Below, one piece after another: positions 44,784 to 56,700 of a DNA stretch of 64,000 nucleotides. Both the position numbers and the translations under genes were made by a program. Source of the DNA: Nereocystis luetkeana. Its lineage: Eukaryota > Sar > Phaeophyceae > Laminariales > Laminariaceae. Under the pieces are notes generated by a model. The model made no database searches. It was not told the origin of the DNA and saw only the letters and a program-made list of their open reading frames with translations. Every line of letters begins with the position of its first letter. Position 1 is the first letter of the stretch. The stretch spans positions 8,001,324 to 8,065,323 of the forward strand of contig JARUPZ010000024.1 in NCBI GenBank assembly GCA_031213475.1, in the 5' to 3' direction.

Positions 44784-47700
44784 ATGGCGGCACGCTCACG
44801 TCTGGCGGCAGACTTGGCCGTGGGTTCACGGGTTACGGTTACGGGCAAGAAGGGCGTTGTGAGTGGCTTAATTAAACCACACGCGATGGTACTTTTTCGA
44901 AAGCATGAAGGTCTCCAACTTCCTTCTATTTCCAACTGTAGACTAAAGCAGCAGCCGTCGCGTTTGCCTTTCGCCCACGCCCGGTACCTGATATTGCTGT
45001 AAACTCCCCTATGGTAGACCGACCGTATAAGCTGGACTGCTGTAGACTGTTTTCCGTTAGGATCTGTACCAACGCGCCGATCTTGCGGAATATCATGGCG
45101 GCGTGTCTTCGCAGGTTAAATTCGTTGGAGCAACCGAGTTTGCGGCTGGAGATTGGATCGGGGTGGAGCTTGATTCAACAGAGGGGAAGAACAATGGAAC
45201 CGTGAATGGCGTTCGGTACTTCGACGGCCGCGAGGGGCATGGCCTGTTCGTCAAGAAGGCCCAGGTACGAGTGTCACCTTGCATTCGGAATATGTTTGAC
45301 GGATTGAACGTGTGACCACGTCGTGTCAGCTGTGAGACGCATATACTACCGCACACACATTCCAATTTTAAATTTATTCGAGTACGACTGGAAGCAGTTT
45401 GTCCCCAAAGCGTGGGTGCGGTTCTACATACAGTAGATACAGTAATCGTACGTACCAGTTACAGGCTAAAGGGGTATCTCTAAATACAGTACCTGCAACA
45501 CCACCTTGTAAACAAAATCGTGCAACACCTCTTGGTCAATTTCTGTCTTGCGCGACTGCCCAGGTCCCACCCGACCCCAACCCTAAGCCTAACCCTCGCC
45601 CCAACCCTTGGTGGGTTCGAGGTCGGCAGAGGCTGTCGCGCGCGGCTCCGCCGCGTGTTTGCGTTTGCCCCCCAAATACCAAGTCGATCAACAGTGACTG
45701 AGAATCGTGACGGGACGGGACAACTTGACTTGTTTGGCGGGAAGAGAATTGAAAACGGGACGGTAAAATGAGGACATATTTTTTTTGGCGGGGCGGGACG
45801 GGATGGGTTAGCCGCTGAACAATTTCTTGACGGGACGGGACCGTAAAATTCAACGGGGCAGATTTTCACGACGGGACAGGACGGTTAAGTACAAAACGGA
45901 TTGTTTTTTCGCGACGGTAAAGGACGGTAAAATACAATGGATTCGTTTTTCACGACGGGACGGGACGGTCGGTTTATATGTTTTTCCTCGGCGGAACGGA
46001 TAAAAGATGGGTTATTTTTTTCGCGGCGAGATGGCACGGTACGTACAGTATTTCGTGACGCGACGGGACGGTAAAGCGCAATGGAAGTTTTTTTACGACG
46101 GGGCGGGACGGTAAAAGAAAAGTCGACGACGGGACGGGAGGGCACGCTTCTTCTTGGTGGATGTCGATAGACGGCTGGCCTCGGTCGCCGCCTTATACTC
46201 GGGAATGTGGTACTCTTTCAAATGGCTCAGCAGACGAGTTGCACGTGAAGAGTTTCCTGCACTGCTGGTTGCGCGCTGGGAGCCGTCCCGAGGCAGGTAG
46301 CTCTGTGACCAACGTGCACTTGACGTTCTTTTCCCGACCGACGGCTCAAACTCCGAGGAGTGTTGTCACACAGGCGACGTCTTCTGATCCTTTCCCACCC
46401 CTGCCCCAAGCATTGTTGCGGTGCCAGCTGGTGGCTGTCCTGATGGTTGTGCTTGCGATTTGTTGCTGGTGATTGTGGACGTAGAGGTGGTGGTTGGTGG
46501 AGGTGGTGGCGGCAGTGATGCTGGTGCCGCTGCTGGTCAATCGACCCCGTCCGTGAGATAGGAATCCATGGCCTAATGGCGTCCGTACCGGTCACAGCCG
46601 TACTGATGGCCGTGAGTTGAGCTGGTGGTGGTAGGTGTTGCGCGTGGAATATGAACATTCATGAAATATTATGAAGAATAACGAAAAAAACTATTCGTAA
46701 TTCGTAAGTTTACTTTCGTCAGTTCATTATATAAACGCATCATACCAGCGCGACTTCCGCTAGAAAATACAAGGTAAATCGAGTTTCGTGTTTGTAAAAC
46801 TCTAAATTTCGTAATTTCGTAATTTCTTCGTGGGAATGGACGGGATTAGGCGACGGGTACCAGCTATCTTGGACGGCAAGAGGTAAATTGTGTCGGTGGG
46901 AGGGGACTGTATGTGCAGTGTTTGATGGCGGGACGGGACGGGGCGGTAATTTCCAACGGGAGAGATTATATCGGCGGGACGGGACGGTGAAGTCCAACGG
47001 GAGAGGGTATTTCGACGGGACGGGACGATAAGTGACGACGGTCAGGGGATTTTTCGACGGGACGGGACGGCGGGACCATTTTTACGACGGTGTTGCTGTC
47101 CCGTCCCGTCGCTGCCGTCGTTCCCGTCCCGTCAAAATACCGTGGTAAGCCATGAAAAAAACGACCGGCCGAAAGAAAAGGCCAGCCCCGGCCAATCAGA
47201 CAGTAATGTTGTACGAAACTAATAACAACATGGAGTTGTAATCAAGGCCTCTCGTTCTCAGACGGGTGTCTTCTCCCTCGATCGCAAAGCAGCAAGGCAA
47301 TACGGCGGTGTAAGTACGATACTGCCGTAGACTAATACCAGGTACCTCTGGGTACCTACAGAAATACTCGTACCAGTACCTGGTACCTATTAATGGTACT
47401 TGTTTTGCTCTCACACACAAACCGAGTATCCACAAAGCGCCAAACGATTTGGACCGCAACGAGCGTGAGTATTCAAATCATAGCAAACAACACACGGAAA
47501 GCAACATGGCGAACGGTCAATGTAAGAGTCACAGCTCATGGAGCAGATAGAACGCATGGCCTACGTAGTGTTGAAAGAAAAAACAGTTTTCAGCAGGAGA
47601 TCTAGTCACGGCCAAATTTTCGACCTCTGCTCTGTCACACCTGTTGTGTCACACCATGCCTGCTCGAGGAGGTCGACTTACAACGGGAGCGTCCGTGTGT

Positions 47701-50700
47701 CTCTTCTCGCGTGCAACAAGCAGCTGCGCTTCAAGCTCTCTATTTCGTGACAGCCACGGGGGTGCTATCGTGTGTGGTCACCTGTGTTCCCTCTCCCCTT
47801 TCAAACTTGCGTCACCCCCGGTACTTCAACTTGCCCATATCGCCAAGGATACCTGGTACGATTACGTGGTACGATCTGTAGAGCAGTACGGTCCATGCAG
47901 GACAATTTGTCCATTCACGTTTCAGTCAATATCTTTTGAATAAAAATAATTGCAACGTGAAACAACAATGGCCGTGACCGCCGTCGCGAGCTACGTCGAT
48001 AGCCGCGGACTTTTTTTTTTTTTAGAAAAATGCAACTTTTTCGACCAAAATTACCCCGAAATTATCCCGAAATGCCCCGAAGTGGGCGCTAATGGCACCC
48101 GCACGCACAGCATACCCACAGAGAAAGCCGCACTGCTCTACACGTACAGCGCAATGGCAAGCGACAGACAATTGTACGTACGTACATACGCTGCATGTAC
48201 AAATCGTATGTACGTAAACGATACATACATATACGTAAGTAAATGATACATTCATGTATTGTTACATATGGCTGATATATCAGTCATGGTGTATACCAGG
48301 GGTAAGCCTCACTCAAGCATCACACCGGCAGTGTTCGTACGTTTTTTTTGCACTCACGCCGAAGTCATACCCATCCACAGGAGGGACCTCATGGCCTCTC
48401 GACATGCCAAAACCACACCCAGTCACAGGAGGGACCTCATTGCCTCTCGACACGCCAAAACGATTTTTCCACGAAGTGATGCACTTATTCACCGCACATG
48501 TATCTCACCCTCCCCCCTCCCGACATTGACCACTGCCAGCCGTATCCTTCTCCGCCTCCTCCCTCGCCGTCTTCCTTTTCTACTCCTCCTTCCACTTGTT
48601 GAACACTTGAGTGCTTTGAAGGACGCAAAAAGTCCGGTATTCCTCTGCAGCTGCTAGCCCTATCGCCTCTGCTGACTTCTTGCCCCTCGCCCCCCCTAAC
48701 TCTAACTCTGCTGTGTGCGCGTGTGTGTTGTATCGTACATCGTACATACTATTTATAGTATATACAGTTACATATTCCCTTGTTTAGTGTGTAGGTTCAT
48801 CTGGGTCCGTATCAGGTACAGGCCAAACCATTTTACGAGTATCTCGGGAAGTATCGCTTTTCTCAGGGAAAAAAAACTCTCTGCGTGTGGGAATTGATTA
48901 AAGGAATCGTTTGCCGCACTTTTTTTAAAGGTCGTAGGGCTAGTTATCCTGAATAAAACGAGTGAAGTCGGCCTTTTAGATCCAGTTTTTTTTAAAATAT
49001 ATTTTAATCAAATTTCACGTTTTCAAAATAAAAAAATCGCGTCTCGAGATAATGTTCCGAGCTGTCCGAACCCGTTAAGATATTGGAGATCATGAAAGTT
49101 CCCCGGTCCCGAAAAACGATTCAAGTGTTTCCAGCTAATCTAGGATACAAAGGCTCAGAGAAGAAAAGAAGAAAAAGGTTTTGGAGGCCTGCGCCTAGAG
49201 ACGGGGCGTTTGCCGGTGTCTCTGGATTTCGAAACATCTACCTCCACCCCGAGAAAACTGCTGTGCCTTGCTGCTGGGGAAACTGTGGACAAATTGTCCT
49301 GCATGGACCATACGAGTATTAATAGTAGAGCTGGTAACATCTGCTGGTGTCATACTAATAAAATACTCGTGTTCTTGGTACCAGTAATTTTTTTATTGGC
49401 ACAGTGGGCTTATCACCCACTAGGCAGTATCAGGTACACAAACAAGTGTGTCCGCGGCTCTTTTTCTTTACCATAATTTTGTTTTAGTACAGAGCCATTC
49501 ACGGCCGCGGTTCCGTCCACTCTCGTTCTCGGTGTGTTTTCTGAGGGACCAATTTGGTTCGCATAGCTGCAGGGGTCAATGTGGCCGACAGCTGCAGAGG
49601 TCCGTGTGGCCTTCATTGATTCTCCCCTTCCGAGCATGCTCTGTACCCTGACGAGTTGGATCTCGTGCCATTGGTGCATCGCAACAGTTGTCAGTTGTTA
49701 TGACAGACGTGATTTACATATGGCTGTCGCGATAGGGTACGTGAACTCAGCGCTTCCGTTCTTGCTTGAACTCGTAGCGTAAATGCAGGAAAGTATTCGG
49801 CGATTGCTGTGCCATCCCGTGCTTACATTCCCGTACCATTAGATACCGAGATGCACCAACATACACTTCGGTGTTTCGTTCCCGAAGGTGCGGACGATAT
49901 TTCTTGCGCAAACATCAGTGTAGGTCAGTTTTGCGGCAGAGGATCAGCAGGCGCCCGCTCCTGTACTTACGCATTTTTGTACCTTGCGGCGCCCTGTTCA
50001 TCCAAAGCAATCCCATACAGCCGTGCTAACACAGCCTGTACCTGACGTTTGGCCTGTTTTTTGTGTGCCTTGGCGACACAAACCGTGCAGGTTAGACTTG
50101 ACAGAGGGGTCGCTTCTTCGTCCACTGCAACTACACCATCGGACGGAAGTGCCCGCAGCGGCTCGGTGTCCTCGCCACGGGCTGCTGGATCTGGAAAAGT
50201 GTCTTCCCGCCTCGCCGCCATTCGTGAGAAAAACAAGGCAAGTCTGCTCATGTTATTATGTCTGCTCTTTGCAAGTGCGACTCCCTTCTATTTATGTACT
50301 GGCGGTCTTAGAATTTTCCTAAAACATTCTGGATTTGGGTGACCCGCAGCGACTACGTCGTTTGTGTGTGGGCGCCTTGTTTTTTTGTGGAAGAAGTGTG
50401 ATATCTCTCCTTGCCCCTCGTTGTCTTGCCGGCATGTTGGATGCTCAATGTCTAGGCCCGCAAGGAGACTTTGGCGGCTGGGCAGATGTCCCCGAAGGTA
50501 CAACGCCGAGCGTCTGCCAGCTTGTCCGTTGGTTCGCGTTCTCCTGGCATGGGTTCCCCACAAGGCTTTGCCAATGTCCCGAGCAGCCCGACATCGGTTG
50601 CATCTGTTGGAAGCATTGGGAGTGAAGCCAGGTGAGTCCGACATACCAGTCGTCCTTTCGGCATGTCCTTTTCTGCCCCTTATGTTATACTGCCATGACA

Positions 50701-53700
50701 CGGAGGCGAGTCGAACAAACGCGTGTCCCAGAGACGCCCGTTGAGTTGACTTTTGAGTTGAGTTTGTTCGTTTCTTTTACTCTGTGGCGCCACCTTTTGT
50801 GGCGCGGGTTTTGTCAACTGCATCGATTGCGCCTCAAAGCTTGACAGAGATTATTCAGATCCTCGCAGGTTTGGGTGCGGTTTGTGTCGATGGGTGATAA
50901 ATTTAATATTCATCGAGAACGGATCGCTTCGCCGCTCCGGTGAAATCAACTTTACCCATCGTCACAATGTCACCAACGCTCGTCGCGTCCTGCTCTCCTA
51001 CTTCTGTGACATGTCTCACTCGTCGCAGACGAGCGTCTTATATGCAGCCTATGTCCACCGGCGGTCACGATGTCCAGGAGTCGAAGCCATCAGCCGCGTC
51101 GGGAAAGGACACAGGCGGAGTTGGGTTGACCAGAAAAATATTTGGAGACGCGGCCCCGGCCTCATCCGCTGCACCGCTCGATAAAACGCCGGCCACCAGA
51201 ACCACGGGCATCCCAAGCTTTCGCGGGCGCGTGAGCTTGAGTGCCGACCGCCGCAAGTCTGGGCTTGAATCACCCCCACCGGCGCAGGCTGCAGTCAGCA
51301 TGCCTCCCCCTGCTCCCGCGACAACGCGGGCACCCTCGCGGTCAATTGAGCGGCGAAGCCGGCAAAGCACCGACAGCGAGGTGGACGCACTTCGCGCGAG
51401 GGCCACGGAAGCAGCAAGGTGATCGTTTGGTTGCGGTGTTACCCCTTTGGTATTCATGATAGGTTTTATGATTCTACTGGATACAGAAAACAGGGTTAGG
51501 CCCTGGTCCCCCTGGGCACTATTAATAGGATTGGACAATCGGAACACCCATTCCTGTTGGGCACTGTAAGCTACTGTAGCTTTTGCTCAGTTAGCTTTGG
51601 CGAATTCTGATGATACTAGTCTATCCATCTATCGTTGCACTGGCAGTGCGGCCGAAGAGGCACGTGCAAGGCTGGCCGAGACGGAAACCAAACTGGATGC
51701 GAGCGAGGCTTATTGCCGAGACGTGGAGGGAAAACTGGCATTCTTGGTGAAGAAGTCGGAGCATACCTTGGGGGAACAGCGGCTGAAGGTGGGATATAGT
51801 TGACCACCTACAGTAGGATAGTATTTTATGCTTTGCGGTTTTCCATGCGAGCAGATGAGACGTGCGCCCGTTCGCATTGTTACCGGTGCTCGAAGCACGA
51901 GTTATGCCTTGCTTACTTGTTCATGAATAGAGAATATGGTACTAAGATAGTGTGTGCAGTAGTGTGAAGGTGTCGATACGAATGCGACGACATATGCAGA
52001 TGCCGAAACGCTATTAATAGTGCTGTGGCACGGAGTGACAACATGCCTTGGGTGTCCAACACGGTTAACATGACTGCCTTGATATCGTTTTATGCATCGC
52101 CCGCGTTGACGCGTTCTACGATAGAGGTAGCACATTTCCGCTGCATTGTTTCCTGAATGGCGGGGTTTCTTGACCCCAGAACATCGGAATGACAATCTTG
52201 TTTCGACAAATGACGTTTTTGTATGCTTGGGTCATGGGATTATTCATCGGGAGGCAATTCGTATTTTTATGGAGTCCGTTTTCGGGTATGGTATGGAGCT
52301 CCTTAAGGTCAAGTGAGGAGCTCAGAAAGTTGAGGCGTAACCTCTGTCGTAGAACGCCTCCGTTGTGGAGTAGTTCTCTCGGGAAATCCTTCTTGCCATT
52401 TGATGTATCTATGGTGCATCGTTGCACGCCCTTGCTGGCGGACTAGGGCGGGACTTTGTTTCAACTGCGCGTTTGCCGTTGCCGCTGCCGGCATACCTCG
52501 CACAGCACCCCTCCTGGCAACCTCTGTACTGTATCATGGCGCACGGCTGGCGAATGGCTAGACAAACACCACCGGAATTTTACTGGTTGCACTGATACAC
52601 GAGAGTCGATCACATCACTCTTTCACGTGTCCGTACAGCCTCCAGAAGACACCTAACCATCAAACTAGAATGCCTAGCTCGACGAGCGTACACTTGCACG
52701 CGATGTGCCATCATGAACCGATTCGTCTTATATGTAGTACCTGGTATGTATCAATTGGACATGCATATACTCGGAGCAAAATATGTTTGTCTCGCTCACG
52801 CCTGTCGACTGTAGGCTATGACTATGACTATGACTATGACTATGACTATGACTATGACTATGAGTAGTGGTACACTTGTTCTCGCCAGTGCAGTGTTGCA
52901 GCACACACTTTAACACTTTAACACTTTAACACTTTAACACCTTCACACCGTCTTTCTTGAGCTGTTTCCGTAAGAGCTCCATGTTCTGAGTAACTTTCAA
53001 TGCGTTGCTGCCAAAGGGCTGCCAAAGGAATGATGTGACGGACGCGTGCTGTACTGTAGTCTGCAGTCTGCTGTCTGCTGTTAGCCTACACAGCGTGGCA
53101 GGGGGTTGGTATGGTCGACTACTATCAATGGAACATTTTGCTCTGCTTTATTATTCAAAGCTGGATGTTCACACTCTTCCCCTTGCGTGCTGCGCTAATA
53201 TGTCTGACCCGTGCTTTTCTGCAATCCTGGGCGCCGCAGCTGTCTGCGCTGGCCAAAGAGAAGGCGGCGGGTGCAGCAGCAGGAAGGAGAGAGGCGGATT
53301 TGGAATCGCAGGTACGGGATTCTAATTGACATACCTCGTATTTGGCATACATGTTAATTCATTGCCTACGTGATAGCGTACAGTGAGTAGATTTTCCGCC
53401 GTCTAAAAGGCCGCTCTATACGGGAGGAATACTGAGGGATACAGAGGGAAGGCGTTCCTGGTAGCACTGTTAGACCTATGCCAATGGTACAGCGAAGTTG
53501 CAACAAAAAGTTTGAATTTCAAAGATCCCCGCCAAAAAAAATCAGAACACGCTTCCTATGGGCCACCAAAAAAAAAGAAAAAGTTCCTAACTTTTGGAAA
53601 AGCCCAAAAAAAGCAAATCTGGGGCCGATGTTGGGCCAACATCGGCTTGAGAAAACCTCAGGCCGATCTTTGGTTCGAAGCGGCGAGATTCCGAGTCCTC

Positions 53701-56700
53701 GACAGACATCGATCAACAAAACCAACGATTGCGTCATGAGTTCTGAACGTAGTGCGCTCGTTAGGGGCTCCGACCCACCCTAGGGTCACCGTCTTCACAC
53801 CATGGCCGGCGTCATGTGGCGGGAGCTGACCATTCGTGTGATAAAAAAACATTTGGCCGCTGGTTTGCACAAAACAGAAGACAAAACTTCTCCATCCGTC
53901 TCGAATGGCAAAAAAAACACTTTTTTTCAGGTTTGGGAGGATACCGTAGGACGCCGCCGGCAAGCTCTCGCCCCCTAGACCATGGATCCACCTGATATCT
54001 TCGAGGCCGTCATCTATACTCGTTGGGCTTGCCAGATACCGAGCGGGTTGGCCGTGGGCTGAGTCTATGTGGAGATCGAGCGTCGATCGTCGCACGAGCT
54101 GGTTTCGATCACCGTGTTGACAATTTGCGACCAGAAAAACACAAATTGCGCCGCCTGCAGCCGTTGGGGAAAAAAAAAGAAAAAATCAAACATTTTTCTC
54201 TTTTTTTCCCACAGCAGCGGTACGAGAATTTTTTCGGCTGTTTTTTTAAAGCAATATATTTGAAAAAAAACTTTTGAACTTCGCGTTTCCATTGGCACAG
54301 GTCTTAGGGGTCCTTTTTTTTGTACCGGCTTTTTTGTGCAGACGTTGCTCTTTGTAGATGATACCGAACCCGCCCCCCCGTCCGCGCGACGCCTCCATAA
54401 GCAACGAACCCCGCGGAGCATGTTTTCCAGTGCTCGAGGAAGCACGTGGACGAAGTTGTGGTAGAGCACGTGACACAGTAGGTGTAACGAGTTCGTAGTA
54501 CCGCTGCTTGACACCTACACTCCTTTGGAATGCCATGCATGCATGCATGCATGCATGGGCTACCGTTGTGTTTTGCTCTCCTCGTAACGATGGTGCTGGT
54601 GGCCATCCGCTGCTGTGAGAATTGCACCACCGCGTTTGGCATTTGACCCGTTTTCAATGTGCTCACGGTTTGATGCTACGAGTATTCGTGTTTGTTCACT
54701 TCTCGGCCGGATATGTTGTCCTGCTTGAAAAACAGCTTTCGTAACCATCTTGCGTGGGCACATTCCCTCCCGCCGCACTGCACGTTCACGACAATTCGCA
54801 CAGATGTCGGAGGTTACGGACGCCTGTGAAGCTCTCGCCCTTGACAAGGAGCAGCTGGCGCTAGAAAACGAAGAGTTGCAGGCAAGCTGTTTGTTAAATA
54901 GTCAACGTGCGCGTGCGTTAGACACGAGTGAAAAGGAATGTTGCGTATATATTCTTCCCTCTCGTCTGGATATATCTGGATATATTATTGGTCCCGCCGC
55001 ACTGTGGTTTTTGGCGGTGTCTTGGTAGCGTCGGTTGAGGTTGTGCATTACTGTACACTATTAATACTGCGCACTGCTGCTGGTCGGAGCACATCGTTGG
55101 CCATCGTCACCTACCTGGTAGAATTTATGACGAAATACGAACTGAACGTGCGAACGTGTTTATGACTACGAATACTCTAAAATGCAGGAGAGAATGGACG
55201 AACTTGTGGGGGAATTAGCTTCGACTAAGCTTGACATGGAGCATGCACAGCTTAGCGCCAAGGAGAACGAAGCGGCAGCTCAAGCTTTGAGGTATGGTAC
55301 TTGACAATACCTCAGACAGGAATGATGGAGCACGGGTACAGGCTTGAGAAGTTTGTCACCTTTTTGCTAGAAAGTGCGGATGGACGCAACCCATTTTTTA
55401 TTTCTTGAGCAGGAGGGATGGCTTACCGATCGGAGTTTTTTTGTCCACTGCGTGTCTTTCGTGCTTTCCCGCAGCGCTGCGGGGGGCACCGGTGGCGAAG
55501 GTGGCGTCAATGTGAAACTGCTGGCAGAGCAAAACATGCAGCTAAAGGAGGGACTAAAGCGGTTGCACACCCGCAGCATCGCGGAGAAGACCGATGTAGG
55601 AACATTATTCTAAGCACTATACTATTGATACACGTAAAATCCCATTTACGCTGCCCGTGCTTACCAGGAGTTTCGGTTTGAGCACAGATTACAGGTTACT
55701 ACTAAACTTGTTTCCTCACATTAGATGTGTATCGGTACGTGCTGACACTATTAATACCACGCTATACTGCAGTATTTGTCTATGTAGCTGCCACTTGCGA
55801 AAGGGCCGTCTGACAGGCCATGAACTCTGTGAGACGGTGTGCCCAAAGTATTGTTTTCATTTTCATAGGTAGACGGGTGCGAAGCACCAGATGTGTTTTG
55901 TCCTCTTCACCTATGACAGCGCTGTGGCGATCGATGGCCATGGTGGTGGCGCTCATTTCGGTCAAACCGCATGCATTTCGATCACACCTGCCCCGTTGCT
56001 ACACCAGCTCACCAAAGCTGTTCGAGCGCTGCAAAAGGACGTGGCGTCGAATGCCACGCTCAACGAAGAGGTGGAGAAGCTGCGCTCCTGGAAAGAAAGC
56101 AAGGCGGTCGAAATCGAGGAGCTCATGGAAAAGGTCTGTCGGGATCCACTTGTGGTTGATTGCTGCAACTCAACGACACAGCCAGATAGATTTTCAGACA
56201 GTACCTGGTGGATGGTTTCGTGAATGTATGCGAGCGCTTTAGCTAGCACGGGGTTGACAATATTGGAGATAATCAGGTGTTGGATGTTGCGGAGTTAGTG
56301 AAATCGAAGGTGCAACCCAATGGTACAGGCAGATACTAGTTGGTGGTGTGGTGAAGGTTGAGGCGAGCGCTTCAACACGGTATTGGCGATGTTGAAGATA
56401 CTTCATACTCGTACTAGCGTGTTGAATGTTGCTGAATCGGTGCGTGTCCATTGTGAACTTCAAGGTGGTGTCTACTCTGGCAGTGTCGTCCCGTACTTAA
56501 GTGATGTTGAGGTCCGACTGAAGTATGATACGGTGCTGGTACGCATTAAGGCATGAAGGTTCCTTGATCATGCTTTTTGCTACTTTTGCCGTTCGTTTGT
56601 GTCATGTCATAGCTTGACGAAAGCAAAGCCTACGAGGAGATGGTCGAGACGCTCACGACGAAAAACTTGGAGCTTGGCGAAAGATGCGGCGAGCTGGAGG

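Larger units (their letters stand above)
45265..50090 (+). other. 4.8-kb second intron of the dynactin gene
   Basis: Separates the CAP-Gly exon from the basic linker. It contains the GACGGGACGG minisatellite (45700-47135), a 48-bp tandem duplication (48369-48464), TACCAGGTA clusters near 47335-47395 and A+T-rich DNA at 48900-49080. No exon or nested gene is recognised. Confidence 0.8.
53312..54803 (+). other. Dynactin intron rich in A and T homopolymers
   Basis: This 1.5-kb intron holds many A or T runs of six to nine bases (53525-53610, 53850-53935, 54165-54330), a 23-bp near-perfect palindrome at 53624-53646 and an ATGC repeat at 54534-54557. No coding feature is recognised. Confidence 0.7.
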
